Below, in pieces: positions 22,695 to 31,432 of a stretch of 64,000 bases of DNA; positions within the stretch are counted from its first letter, which is position 1, and each line of letters opens with the position of its first letter. This stretch comes from Martelella mediterranea (GTDB lineage: Bacteria; Pseudomonadota; Alphaproteobacteria; Rhizobiales; Rhizobiaceae), in assembly GCA_003001975.1 (NCBI GenBank), contig PVUG01000001.1:124001-188000 (forward strand), written 5' to 3'. The translations under genes were made by a program, and so were the position numbers. The notes beneath the pieces were generated by a model. That model was given only the letters and a program-made list of their open reading frames with translations, made no database searches and was not told the origin of the DNA.

Positions 22695-23005
22695 ACAAAA
22701 ACGACGCCTTCGGACGGCAGCCCCAGCAATAGCCAAGGGGTTGCCGGTGGCCTGAACTATGGCATGAATCGCACCGTATCCTCCCTGAAATATTAATTCT
22801 TTTCAGAGCATTACACCGTTTCGATCTACTAAATTCTCGTCCCGCACATCATGAATGCAAATGTGAAGTTGCGCGTTTAGCTGGAACTAAAATTCCAGAA
22901 CTCACGTTTATCAACCTGAGACCGGGCGGGAGGCTCGGTCCGTTTCCGACTGAACACGCGGTTGAACTCGGTGACTTCATGCCGGGAGCCCAGAAGGAGG
23001 ACATG
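22695..23005 (+). other. Leader region of the repeat-protein gene
   Basis: A 311-base gap that is AT-richer than its surroundings. It contains the EcfG-type promoter at 22883-22908 and ends with a strong AAGGAGG ribosome-binding site at 22994-23000. I see no gene in it. Confidence 0.5.
22883..22908 (+). promoter_or_regulatory. EcfG-type (general stress response) promoter
   Basis: GGAAC at 22883-22887, a 17-base spacer and CGTT at 22905-22908 match exactly the consensus known for the alphaproteobacterial extracytoplasmic sigma factor EcfG. It lies about 100 bases upstream of the start of the secreted repeat protein and points toward it. Confidence 0.75.
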
Positions 23006-23686
23006 ATGATCACAGCTATTTTGAAATCCAGACTGCTTGCCGGTTCGGTAATCGCCGGATCTCTGCTGGTTTCGGCATCGATAACCCAGCAGGCTCACGC
23101 TATCGATGTCAATGTCGGTGGTGAAAACGGAGTGAGTGCAAGTGTTGATGTTGGCCAGAACGACGATGGCGGCCTCGGCGCCGACGCCGGCGCCAGTGTC
23201 GGCGGCGACAGCGGCGTAAATGCCGATGCCGGCGCGGATGTTGGCGGCAGCCAGGCTGCCAGTGCCGATGTAGACGCCAGCGTTGGCGGTTCCAGTGGCG
23301 TTGATACCAGCACCAGTGCGTCGGTCGGCGGCGACCAGGCCGTGGATGCGGATGTCAGCGCCAGTATCGGCGGTTCAGATGGCGTGAATGCCGACGTCGG
23401 TGCTGATGTTGGCGGCGACAGCGGCATCGGTGCCGATGTGGATGTCGGCATCGGCGATAGTGCGGCTGTTCCCGGCAATGGCGGCGGGGCTGGCAGCGGC
23501 ACGGGCGGCGGTGGCGGCCCAATGCCTCCGGCGAACGACGACCGTCAACTTGTTGCTGGTTTCGACCAGCTTTCGGGTGACGAGCAGGCTGTCGTTAGAA
23601 AGCAGTGCGAGCAGGTCATGCGGACCCCGCAGTCCTTTGAAGTGGGACTGCAGCGCCTGTGCAAGCTCGTCGACACCTACCGCTGA
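23006..23686 (+). CDS. Secreted low-complexity protein with 14-residue repeats
   Basis: A 226-residue protein of unknown function. Residues 1-32 are a Sec signal peptide ending in AHA. Residues 33-155 consist of about nine units of 14 residues with the pattern x-A-D-V-x-A-S/D-V-G-G-D/S-x-x-V, strongly acidic and rich in Gly, Ala, Asp and Ser. A Gly/Pro linker (156-178) joins a C-terminal helical region (about 180-226) with Cys201 and Cys219, which could form a disulfide in the periplasm. The ATG at 23006 is 5 bases after AAGGAGG; an ATG at 23003 is too close. The regular repeats suggest a beta-solenoid or extended cell-surface filler, which is inference. An EcfG promoter lies upstream. Confidence 0.85.
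   Translation: MITAILKSRLLAGSVIAGSLLVSASITQQAHAIDVNVGGENGVSASVDVGQNDDGGLGADAGASVGGDSGVNADAGADVGGSQAASADVDASVGGSSGVDTSTSASVGGDQAVDADVSASIGGSDGVNADVGADVGGDSGIGADVDVGIGDSAAVPGNGGGAGSGTGGGGGPMPPANDDRQLVAGFDQLSGDEQAVVRKQCEQVMRTPQSFEVGLQRLCKLVDTYR
23135..23470 (+). repeat. 42-base coding tandem repeats
   Basis: Eight 42-base units encode the 14-residue repeats of the secreted protein. The amino acid pattern is kept better than the nucleotide sequence, so the units are old duplications held by selection on the protein and not a recent slippage tract. Confidence 0.75.
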
Positions 23687-23811
23687 ACCGGCGCATCGAA
23701 TAGCGCTGGCCACAGACGCTACACGACAACACAAAACAGGCGCGCTGCAGTCAGCGCGCCTCAGTTTGATGACAAACCCTCCAAGGAATCACAACTTTGC
23801 CTATCCCCCGC

Positions 23812-23840
23812 CGTCATACCGGCCTTGAGCCGGTATGACG
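23812..23840. repeat. Perfect 12-bp palindromic hairpin
   Basis: Arms CGTCATACCGGC and GCCGGTATGACG pair perfectly around the loop CTTGA. There is no T-run on either strand. The form resembles dispersed intergenic palindromes known in alphaproteobacterial genomes. It lies between the converging repeat-protein and IMPase genes. Confidence 0.75.
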
Positions 23841-23922
23841 AAAGAACGAGGGGCGAGCTTTGTCAGCAGTCTGAAGCGCGCTGCAATCAGTGCGTCTGTT
23901 TTTCTCACAAACCGGGCAAGGC

Positions 23923-24750
23923 CTAGATCGTAAACACTTTCTCGCGCAGTTCCTGCCAGCTTTCCTTGTTGGGCGCCCCCAGCAGGCCGCCATCGAGGTG
24001 GTCGGGACGGTAGGGGGAGCCGTCATAGCGGGCGATATAGCCGCCGGCTTCCTGGCCGATCAGAACGCCGGCCAGATGATCCCACGGCATCAGCTTGAAA
24101 TAGGTGAAGAAGTGCAGGCCGCCGGAGGCGAAGGCGCGGTATTCGACGGCGGCGCAGCGATAGCTCGCCGCATAGCGCAGCTTTGCGGTGTTGGCCAGAA
24201 GCGTAGCGCGCTTATCGCGCGGCATGAAGGCGACGGAGGCGGTTCCGAGCATATCCGCAAGCGCAACCGGGGCTGCAACCTTCATCCGGCTTGTCGAACC
24301 GTCAGCGCGTTTCAGCCAGGCACCGCTACCCTTTTCGGCGACCATGAAGTCATCGCCCATCGGATCATAGATCAGCCCGGCAACGGTTTCGCCGTTGACC
24401 ACGATTGCCGCCATCACGCCATAGGCGGAAATCCCGTGGGCAAAATTGAACGTGCCGTCGATAGGGTCCACGACCACCGCCAGTTCGGCATCCTTCAGTT
24501 TCGAAAGCAGCGTCGGATCGGCAGCAACGCCTTCCTCGCCGACAAAGGCGGCGTCGGGCAGGATTTTCTCGATACCGGCCTTGATCACGCGCTCCGCACC
24601 GGTATCGGCGATGGTGACGAGATCGCTTGCCTCGGTCTTTTCCGCAACGTCCTGATCGTCGAGTTTTCGAAAACGCGGCAGGATTTCCTGCGCCGCAGCG
24701 TCGCGCATCAGCCCGGCGATGGCGTCGAGCGTTTCGGAGGTGATCGTCAT
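23923..24750 (-). CDS. Inositol monophosphatase family protein
   Basis: A Mg-dependent phosphatase of the IMPase/FBPase/CysQ superfamily, 275 residues. Metal-binding motifs are visible: GEEG near residue 71, the DPIDGTFNFAHG signature near residue 94, and PWDHLAGVLIGQEAGG near residue 222. The substrate cannot be told from sequence; candidates in the family are inositol phosphate, histidinol phosphate and PAP. The ATG at 24750 gives MTITSETLDAIAGL. It stands alone, converging on the repeat-protein gene. Confidence 0.9.
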   Translation of the reverse strand: MTITSETLDAIAGLMRDAAAQEILPRFRKLDDQDVAEKTEASDLVTIADTGAERVIKAGIEKILPDAAFVGEEGVAADPTLLSKLKDAELAVVVDPIDGTFNFAHGISAYGVMAAIVVNGETVAGLIYDPMGDDFMVAEKGSGAWLKRADGSTSRMKVAAPVALADMLGTASVAFMPRDKRATLLANTAKLRYAASYRCAAVEYRAFASGGLHFFTYFKLMPWDHLAGVLIGQEAGGYIARYDGSPYRPDHLDGGLLGAPNKESWQELREKVFTI

Positions 24751-24963
24751 GTGATGAAATCCCGGTTGACTAGACTAAGCTGGCGCCGGTTAAATCATGA
24801 CCATGGCGGCAAAGTCCATGGTTTGCCGGCCAAAGCCGCGTGCTTTGTCGTTGACTTTTCGCCAAAACCCGACTATTTCCGCGCCAACACCGGCTCCGGC
24901 CGATGTTTCACCGACATGTCCCGTGGTTTTCCGGGCGCTTTTTTCCGCGAAAACCTGTCAGGA

Positions 24964-25030
24964 TCTTCCCTCGGGAAGAACCAAAGGAGGGCGTGTTTCC
25001 TTGGAGCCGGGAAAACCCGGTTCTTTTGTT
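24964..25030 (+). promoter_or_regulatory. Hairpin-rich leader just before rpsD
   Basis: Two hairpins lie within 90 bases of the rpsD start. The first pairs TCTTCC with GGAAGA around CTCG. The second pairs AGCCGGG with CCCGGTT around AAAA and is followed by CTTTTGTT, like a weak intrinsic terminator. Many bacteria autoregulate S4 through a leader RNA, so this could be an attenuator; that role is inference. Confidence 0.4.
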
Positions 25031-25049
25031 ATGACTTAAAGGAAATACG

Positions 25050-25667
25050 ATGAGCAAGCGCGAATCGTCCAAGCATAAAATTGACCGCCGTATGGGCGAA
25101 AACATCTGGGGCCGTCCGAAGTCCCCGGTCAACCGCCGCGAATACGGCCCCGGCCAGCACGGCCAGCGCCGCAAGGGCAAGCTTTCCGACTTCGGTGTAC
25201 AGCTGCGCGCCAAGCAGAAGCTGAAGGGTTACTACGGCGAACTGCGCGAAAAGCAGTTCCTGGCCACCTTCGAGGAAGCCAACCGCCGCAAGGGCGACAC
25301 CGGTGAAAACCTGGTCGGCCTGCTCGAAAGCCGCCTCGACGCGATCGTCTACCGCGCCAAGTTCGTTCCGACGGTCTTTGCTGCCCGTCAGTTCGTCAAC
25401 CACGGCCACGTTACGGTCAACGGCACCAAGGTCAATGTCGGCTCCTATCGCTGCAAGCCGGGTGATGTCATCGAAGTGCGCGAGCGCTCCAAGCAGCTCG
25501 CCAGCGTTCTCGAAGCAAGCCAGCTTTCCGAGCGTGATGTTCCCGAATACATCGATGCCGACCACAACAAGATGGTTGCGACCTACGTACGGGTTCCGGC
25601 GCTCGCCGATATCCCCTACCCGGTCATCATGGAACCGAACCTCGTTGTCGAATTCTATTCGCGCTGA
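25050..25667 (+). CDS. rpsD: 30S ribosomal protein S4
   Basis: A primary 16S rRNA-binding protein that nucleates assembly of the small subunit. It has 205 residues, the normal length. The N-terminal domain has the conserved [12 protein letters not shown]-like region (here [22 protein letters not shown]), and the S4 RNA-binding domain spans about 94-157 ([14 protein letters not shown] ... NHGHVTVNG). The ATG at 25050 has AAAGGAAA upstream. It is monocistronic here, outside the alpha operon, as in other rhizobia, and ends with a strong terminator. Confidence 0.98.
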   Translation: MSKRESSKHKIDRRMGENIWGRPKSPVNRREYGPGQHGQRRKGKLSDFGVQLRAKQKLKGYYGELREKQFLATFEEANRRKGDTGENLVGLLESRLDAIVYRAKFVPTVFAARQFVNHGHVTVNGTKVNVGSYRCKPGDVIEVRERSKQLASVLEASQLSERDVPEYIDADHNKMVATYVRVPALADIPYPVIMEPNLVVEFYSR

Positions 25668-25691
25668 TTTTTCACGCGGATCGAAATCCGG

Positions 25692-25722
25692 AAAGCCGCT
25701 CCTTCGGGGCGGCTTTTCTTTT
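25692..25722 (+). terminator. Rho-independent terminator of rpsD
   Basis: A stem of about eleven pairs (AAAGCCGCTCC with GGGGCGGCTTT) capped by a TTCG tetraloop and followed by TTCTTTTG, 25 bases after the rpsD stop. Confidence 0.9.
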
Positions 25723-25772
25723 GTCCGGTGTGTTTTGCGCATAGGGTAGCAACGAAACCCGAGAGAGCGACC

Positions 25773-26699
25773 ATGGATCTGCAGGCCATTGCCGACGACA
25801 TCGTGCGTGACCTCGCCCCCCGTCTCGGCGAGGGCAAGGTGGCCGATTACATTCCCGAGCTTGCCAAGGTGGAGCCCGAGCAGCTCGGCATCGCGATTTC
25901 CACCGTTGACGGCACGACCTATCAGGCCGGCGATGCGCAGACCATCTTTTCCGTGCAAAGCATCAGCAAGGCATTCATGCTGACACTCGCCCTTGGCAAG
26001 GTCGGCGAAACGATCTGGCGCCGGGTCGGGCGCGAACCCTCGGGCACGGCCTTCAATTCCATCGTCCAGCTCGAGCACGAGCATGGCATTCCGCGCAATC
26101 CCTTCATCAATGCCGGCGCCATCGTCGTCACCGACATCGTGCTTTCAGGCCACCGCCCGCGCGAGGCGATCGGCGAATTCCTGCGCTTCATGCACTATGT
26201 CGCCGACGATGACAGCCTCTATATCGACGAGAAGGTCGCGCGCTCCGAACAGCGCACCGGCTACCGCAATTACGCGCTCGCCAACTTCATGCGCGGTTTT
26301 GACAATCTCAAACATCCCGTCGATCATGTTCTCGGCGTCTATTTCCACCAGTGCGCGCTTGCCATGAACTGCGTTCAGCTGTCCCATGCGGGACTGTTTC
26401 TGGCCAATCGCGGCACCAATCCGCTGACCGGCTTTTCGGTCGTGTCACCGCGGCGTGCGCGGCGCATCAACGCCATCATGCTGACCTGCGGCCATTATGA
26501 CGGATCCGGCGATTTCGCTTTCCGCGTCGGTCTTCCGGGAAAATCCGGCGTTGGCGGCGGCATTCTCGCCGTGGCGCCCGGCAAGGCCTCGATCGCGGTC
26601 TGGTCGCCGGCGCTCGATGAAACCGGCAACTCCCTGCTTGGCGGCGTTGCCCTCGAAATGCTTGCCGCGCGCACGGGCTGGTCGGTGTTCGGCACTTGA
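25773..26699 (+). CDS. glsA: Glutaminase A
   Basis: Hydrolyses glutamine to glutamate and ammonia. It has 308 residues of the beta-lactamase-like glutaminase family. The catalytic serine and lysine lie in SVQSISKAF near residue 65, with [10 protein letters not shown] and [10 protein letters not shown] further on as family blocks. The C-terminus [15 protein letters not shown] is also diagnostic. I chose the ATG at 25773 after GAGAGAG; the frame extends 15 codons upstream into the rpsD terminator. ttcA begins 27 bases after its stop. Confidence 0.95.
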   Translation: MDLQAIADDIVRDLAPRLGEGKVADYIPELAKVEPEQLGIAISTVDGTTYQAGDAQTIFSVQSISKAFMLTLALGKVGETIWRRVGREPSGTAFNSIVQLEHEHGIPRNPFINAGAIVVTDIVLSGHRPREAIGEFLRFMHYVADDDSLYIDEKVARSEQRTGYRNYALANFMRGFDNLKHPVDHVLGVYFHQCALAMNCVQLSHAGLFLANRGTNPLTGFSVVSPRRARRINAIMLTCGHYDGSGDFAFRVGLPGKSGVGGGILAVAPGKASIAVWSPALDETGNSLLGGVALEMLAARTGWSVFGT

Positions 26700-26725
26700 T
26701 CACGGCCGCGGGACAAGGCATGTGC

Positions 26726-27628
26726 ATGACCAACGGAATGAAACATGACGGACATCAGGCCATGAGTGAAACTGCAATCTTTGCCGAAGCTGACGACACA
26801 TCGCCGGAAGACAGGGCGTTCCGCGCGCTGTTTGCCAACGCGCCGTCCTCCGTCAATTTTGCAAGGCTGCGCAAGCGGCTGTTGCGGCAGACGCGCCAGG
26901 CGATTGCCGATTTTGCCATGCTTGAGGGGCAGAAACGCTGGCTTGTTGCCCTTTCCGGCGGCAAGGACAGCTACGGACTTCTTGCCATCCTGATAGAACT
27001 GAAATGGCGCGGCCTGTTGCCGGTCGAGCTGATCGCCTGCAATCTCGATCAGGGCCAGCCGAACTTTCCCAAACATATCCTGCCGGAATATCTGGACCGT
27101 CTGGGCGTGAAGCACCGGATCGAATATCGCGACACCTATTCGATTGTCACAGACAAGCTCGCGCCCGGTTCCACCTATTGCTCGCTGTGTTCGCGGCTCA
27201 GGCGCGGCCATCTTTACCGGATCGCGCGCGAAGAAGGCTGCGATGCACTGGTGCTCGGCCATCACCGCGAGGATATTCTTGAAACCTTCTTCATGAACCT
27301 GTTTCACGGCGGCAAGCTCGCCACCATGCCGGCGAAGCTGTTGAACGACGAAGGCGACCTGACCCTGCTGCGCCCCCTCGCCTATGCCGCTGAGGATGAC
27401 ATGGCGCGCTTTGCCGAAGCCATGCAGTTTCCGATCATCCCCTGCGACCTCTGTGGCTCGCAGGACGGGCTGGAACGCAACGCCATGAAGCAGATGCTGG
27501 CCGACATGGAAGCCCGCATGCCGGGCCGCAAGGATGTGATGTTAAGGGCGCTTTCAAACGTCAATGCCTCGCATCTCCTCGATCCGAAGCTGTTTGATTT
27601 TGCCGGTTTGAAACCCGGAAACGACTGA
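26726..27628 (+). CDS. ttcA: tRNA 2-thiocytidine(32) synthetase TtcA
   Basis: An iron-sulfur PP-loop ATPase that thiolates C32 of certain tRNAs. The PP-loop [10 protein letters not shown] lies near residue 75. The cluster-binding cysteines are in [11 protein letters not shown] and the later CDLCGSQ. It has about 300 residues. Several ATGs are possible; I chose 26726, which has GGACAAGG 7 bases upstream, but 26720, 26738 and 26762 cannot be excluded. It probably shares a transcript with glsA. Confidence 0.94.
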   Translation: MTNGMKHDGHQAMSETAIFAEADDTSPEDRAFRALFANAPSSVNFARLRKRLLRQTRQAIADFAMLEGQKRWLVALSGGKDSYGLLAILIELKWRGLLPVELIACNLDQGQPNFPKHILPEYLDRLGVKHRIEYRDTYSIVTDKLAPGSTYCSLCSRLRRGHLYRIAREEGCDALVLGHHREDILETFFMNLFHGGKLATMPAKLLNDEGDLTLLRPLAYAAEDDMARFAEAMQFPIIPCDLCGSQDGLERNAMKQMLADMEARMPGRKDVMLRALSNVNASHLLDPKLFDFAGLKPGND

Positions 27629-27792
27629 AATTTGCCCTCCGGCACGGTTCGGATTCCGCCTTTAAAAACATGTCAGTTTTACTAAACTTTCGATCATCTT
27701 CCTGAAAAGAGACAGTTTTGCGGCTCCGACCCTTGCTGTTTGTTTTTTGCGGTGCCACAAAAGGCCACCATCAAAACACGAGAGGTGATGTC

Positions 27793-29217
27793 GTGGAAAA
27801 AGCAGAAATCGGACTGATCGGTCTGGGTGTCATGGGCTCCAACCTCGCCCTGAACATTGCTGAAAAAGGCAACAGAATCGCCGTTTACAATCGTACGGTC
27901 GACAAGACGCGCGCGTTTTATGCGGGTGCAGGTGAACTTCAAAAGAATATCGTTCCCACAGAAACGCTTTCGGAATTCGTCGCAGCCATCCGTCCGCCGC
28001 GCCCGCTCATCATCATGATCAAGGCCGGCGAGCCCGTCGACCAGGAAATCGAAAAGCTTCGCCCCTATCTCGGCAAGGGCGACATCATCATCGATGCCGG
28101 CAATGCCAATTTCCACGACACCCGCCGCCGTTTCCAGGAGCTGGAAGGCACCGGCCTGACCTTTATCGGCATGGGTGTTTCGGGCGGCGAGGAAGGTGCG
28201 CGCCACGGCCCGTCGATCATGGTCGGCGGCACGGAAGACAGCTACGCCCGGGTCGAAAAGGTCCTGACCTCGATCTCGGCAAAATATGAAGACGATCCCT
28301 GCTGCGCATGGCTTGGCCCGGACGGCGCAGGACATTTCGTCAAGACCATCCATAACGGCATCGAATATGCCGACATGCAGATGATCGCCGAAATCTACGG
28401 TATCCTTCGTGATGGTGTCGGCCTGAATGCTGCCGAAATCGCCCAGGTGTTCAGCGAGTGGAACGATGGCCGCCTGAACTCCTTCCTCATCGAAATCACC
28501 GCGAAGGTGCTGACGGCCGCCGACCCGGAAACCGGCAAGGCCATGCCCGACGTCATCGTCGATGCCGCCGGTCAGAAGGGCACCGGTCGCTGGTCGGCGA
28601 TCGAGGCCCAGCAGCTTGCCGTGCCGGCCACCGTCATCGAGGCCGCCGTTGCCGCGCGTTGCCTTTCCTCGATGCGCGATGAACGCAAGAACGCCGAACC
28701 GATGTTCAACAAGGAAGAGCTTGAATTCGGCATTGCGCCCGGCCCCTGGCTCAACCGCGATCTCGAACTTGCCCTGTTTGCCGCCAAGATCGCGGCCTAT
28801 GCGCAGGGCTTCGACGTGATGGCGTCGGCTTCGCAGGAATATGACTGGAAACTGCCGATGCCCGAGATCGCCCGGATATGGCGTGCCGGCTGCATCATCC
28901 GCTCGCAGTTCCTCGACGAGATCACCAAGGCGTTCTCCGACACACCGGATGTCGCCAACCTGATCGTCACACCGGCCTTTGCCGCCATGGTCAACGAGTG
29001 CCTGCCGTCGCTGCGCCGCATTGTTGCAGCCGCAACCTCTGCCGGCCTGCCGGTTCCGGGTCTTGCCTCGGCACTGACCTATTTCGATGCCTATCGCCAG
29101 TCGCGCGGCACTGCCAACCTGATCCAGGCACAGCGCGATTTCTTCGGCGCGCATGGTTTCGACCGTCTCGATGGCCTCGACATCCATCACGGCCCCTGGG
29201 GCAGCGGCGCGGCCTGA
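27793..29217 (+). CDS. gnd: 6-phosphogluconate dehydrogenase (decarboxylating)
   Basis: NADP-dependent enzyme of the oxidative pentose phosphate pathway making ribulose 5-phosphate. It has 474 residues. The dinucleotide fold GLGVMGSNLALNIAEKG lies at residues 8-24, the substrate site GVSGGEEGARHGPSIMVGG near residue 128, and the C-terminal RDFFGAHGFDRLDG is typical of the long NADP form. The start is GTG at 27793 with AGAGG 7 bases upstream; earlier codons in the frame have no ribosome-binding site. A strong terminator follows. Confidence 0.96.
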   Translation: MEKAEIGLIGLGVMGSNLALNIAEKGNRIAVYNRTVDKTRAFYAGAGELQKNIVPTETLSEFVAAIRPPRPLIIMIKAGEPVDQEIEKLRPYLGKGDIIIDAGNANFHDTRRRFQELEGTGLTFIGMGVSGGEEGARHGPSIMVGGTEDSYARVEKVLTSISAKYEDDPCCAWLGPDGAGHFVKTIHNGIEYADMQMIAEIYGILRDGVGLNAAEIAQVFSEWNDGRLNSFLIEITAKVLTAADPETGKAMPDVIVDAAGQKGTGRWSAIEAQQLAVPATVIEAAVAARCLSSMRDERKNAEPMFNKEELEFGIAPGPWLNRDLELALFAAKIAAYAQGFDVMASASQEYDWKLPMPEIARIWRAGCIIRSQFLDEITKAFSDTPDVANLIVTPAFAAMVNECLPSLRRIVAAATSAGLPVPGLASALTYFDAYRQSRGTANLIQAQRDFFGAHGFDRLDGLDIHHGPWGSGAA

Positions 29218-29246
29218 GGCGCTCCGCACCAAGGCTATAAATGCAG

Positions 29247-29273
29247 AAAAGCCCCGGAAACGGGGCTTTTTTT
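29247..29273 (+). terminator. Rho-independent terminator of gnd
   Basis: The stem AAAAGCCCCG with CGGGGCTTTT around GAAA is followed by further T residues, 30 bases after the gnd stop. The symmetric A-run and T-run would also serve the converging diguanylate cyclase gene. Confidence 0.92.
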
Positions 29274-29294
29274 ATGAAACAGCGGAACGACCCG

Positions 29295-30386
29295 TCATCC
29301 AGGGAGATAGACAGGTTTCGAATAGGTCACGACCTCGTTCCGCCCCTTGTGTTTGGCCATATAGAGCGCCATGTCGGCATTCTTGATCACAGTATAGACC
29401 GACGAAGCCTCCTGCGATGACTGCGCAACGCCGGCGCTGGCCGTGACGGTGACGTTGCGGGAAAAGTTTTCCCTGGCAAGCTGCTGTCTGATGTCCTCGG
29501 CGATACGCTCGGCATTATCGAGACGGGCATCGTTGAGGATCACGCAGAACTCCTCGCCGCCATAGCGCACCACGAGATCGCTTCCACGGATCCGCATTGA
29601 AATGATCTCGGCAAAACGGGCCAGCACCACATCGCCAAAGCTGTGGCCATAGGTGTCATTCACGCTCTTGAAGTGATCAAGATCGAACATGATGACGCAA
29701 AAAAGCCCGGAACTCTCATGGCCGGGCGTGCGTCGTTCGACAAGTTCCAACGCCCGCCGATTGCTGAGCCCCGTGAGAGCATCGCGTTCGGCAAGCTGCT
29801 TGAAGGTCATATACTCCTTCTCGCGCCGTTCCTCCATGGCCAGCAGAGAGCCGACGAGCATGGTTCCGACGATGTTTCTCACAATCAGCGCAGGCAGGGA
29901 TTTCACGGCCATGGTCACCAGCACGTCAACCGGCAGCAACAGGGCGCTCAAAAGACTGAATGATATGACCAGCCCCAGAAGGGCAAGGGTCGGCAAATCG
30001 CGTCTGTTGCCGCGAAAATGCACGAATGTAAGCGCAATCACGGTCCCCAGAATGATGCTGACCGTTCCGGGCAGAAGCCCCGCTCCACCGATAGCGATAC
30101 GGACGAGAACCGCAATCGAGCCCGCGATAACAGCTGACCAGACACCACCGAAGACGGCGGCAAGAGCAATCATGACATTTCGAACGTCGATCATGACGCC
30201 CGGACTGACTTCGAACGGGTCAATCATGGTGACGACTGCAGCAAGCCCGAAGAGCACACCGATCGCCGGTCCGCGCCACAACGCCGGCAAATGCCAGCGC
30301 AGAATGATACGGTAGGTCAGGACCACCAGCGCGGCCAGCCCGACCTTCTCGAGCATGCCGGCGAGAATGTTCATATTCTCAATCAT
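29295..30386 (-). CDS. Membrane diguanylate cyclase, 5TMR-LYT-like sensor plus GGDEF
   Basis: Makes the second messenger cyclic di-GMP. It has 363 residues. Residues 1-185 hold about five or six hydrophobic helices resembling the LytS-type 5TM receptor domain, followed by a GGDEF domain (about 195-355). The active site is RYGGEEF, preceded five residues earlier by RGSD, a canonical RxxD inhibitory I-site, so product feedback is expected. No EAL domain is present. The ATG at 30386 is used; 30374 is an alternative. Confidence 0.9.
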   Translation of the reverse strand: MIENMNILAGMLEKVGLAALVVLTYRIILRWHLPALWRGPAIGVLFGLAAVVTMIDPFEVSPGVMIDVRNVMIALAAVFGGVWSAVIAGSIAVLVRIAIGGAGLLPGTVSIILGTVIALTFVHFRGNRRDLPTLALLGLVISFSLLSALLLPVDVLVTMAVKSLPALIVRNIVGTMLVGSLLAMEERREKEYMTFKQLAERDALTGLSNRRALELVERRTPGHESSGLFCVIMFDLDHFKSVNDTYGHSFGDVVLARFAEIISMRIRGSDLVVRYGGEEFCVILNDARLDNAERIAEDIRQQLARENFSRNVTVTASAGVAQSSQEASSVYTVIKNADMALYMAKHKGRNEVVTYSKPVYLPG

Positions 30387-30708
30387 CGGTCACAGTCCTA
30401 CCACTTCCATCTGCACGGTCAGTTTCAAATTTTTCGCAAATACCAGCGCGCAACGACCGCATTGCAGCAACCGGCACCCCTCAGGCACCACAGCACGAGA
30501 CCGACGACAATTTTCGGAGAACACACCTCACACGCTCTGACGCGTAAGTATGGTTAACGGCCTTAGACCACAAGTAAAAAAAGCCATCAGCGCAAACCAT
30601 CCCCGTTTATGTCATCGTTGTCTAATGTACCGCTTGATCAACCTGTCCGAATGCGCAAGGTTCCAGACCCCGACCCGGCATAACGACAAGACAAAAGGCA
30701 CCCCGACA
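30387..30708. other. Divergent intergenic region
   Basis: The 322 bases lie between the diguanylate cyclase and the FAH-family gene and must contain promoters for both. I see no clear binding site and no gene. Confidence 0.35.
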
Positions 30709-31398
30709 ATGTCCGCCACCGTATTTCCACCTTCGCCTCCCGTATTACTGCCCGTCACCGGGATCCAGAACTGTTTCCCGGTCCGCCGCGTTTATTGTGT
30801 CGGGCGCAATTATGCCGCCCATGCCGTCGAGATGGGGCACGATCCAAGCCGCGAAGCGCCTTTTTTCTTTCAGAAAAACCCCGACAATCTTCTTCTGCCG
30901 GGCCTGCCCTTTCCCTATCCGGGTCTTTCGAAAAACGTCCACCACGAAGTCGAATGCTATGTTGCCCTCAAAAGTGGCGGCGCCAACATTCCCGTCAGTG
31001 AGGCTCTCGACTGCATATACGGTTATGGCGTGTCCGTGGATTTCACCCGGCGCGACATTCAGGACGAAGCCAAGAAGAAAAGCCGCCCCTGGGAAATGGC
31101 AAAGGCATTCGAGCATTCAGCACCCGTTTCCGCGATCGCCCGCGCGGAGGATATCGGCCACCCTTTTGAAGGCACCATCGTGCTTTCACGCAACGGTGTG
31201 GACGTCCAGTATGGAAACCTCAACCAGATGATCTGGAAAGTGCCGGAAATCATCGCCGCGCTGTCGGAATACGTGACGCTGGCGCCCGGTGATGTCATTC
31301 TGACAGGCACACCGTCCGGCGTCGGGCCGGTCACACGCGGAGATCGTATTTCCTGCGCGATTAAGTCTGTCGCACAACTTGCGTTCGACGTAATCTGA
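30709..31398 (+). CDS. Fumarylacetoacetate hydrolase family protein
   Basis: A 229-residue member of the FAH fold, close to the fumarylpyruvate hydrolase/acylpyruvase branch. The start of the domain is VYCVGRNYAAHAVEMG (residues about 28-43) and the metal ligands are in HHEVECYV. The KKKSRPWEMAKAFE and LTGTPSGVGPV blocks are typical. Probable role: hydrolysis of an acylpyruvate or decarboxylation of oxaloacetate; the exact substrate is unknown. I chose the ATG at 30709 (MSATVFPPSPPV), since the upstream extension is not conserved-looking. The gamma-carbonic anhydrase gene follows after 34 bases. Confidence 0.88.
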   Translation: MSATVFPPSPPVLLPVTGIQNCFPVRRVYCVGRNYAAHAVEMGHDPSREAPFFFQKNPDNLLLPGLPFPYPGLSKNVHHEVECYVALKSGGANIPVSEALDCIYGYGVSVDFTRRDIQDEAKKKSRPWEMAKAFEHSAPVSAIARAEDIGHPFEGTIVLSRNGVDVQYGNLNQMIWKVPEIIAALSEYVTLAPGDVILTGTPSGVGPVTRGDRISCAIKSVAQLAFDVI

Positions 31399-31432
31399 TA
31401 TACTGTGGCGTTTCTCTTCTGGAGGATGTGAC

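Noticed and set aside
23135-23470. Tandem repeats considered as a CRISPR array
   Set aside because: The units are 42 bases without spacers, are coding, and diverge at third codon positions; no cas genes are present.
27694-29232. A 512-codon minus-strand frame across gnd
   Set aside because: Shadow of gnd, which has full family motifs on the plus strand.
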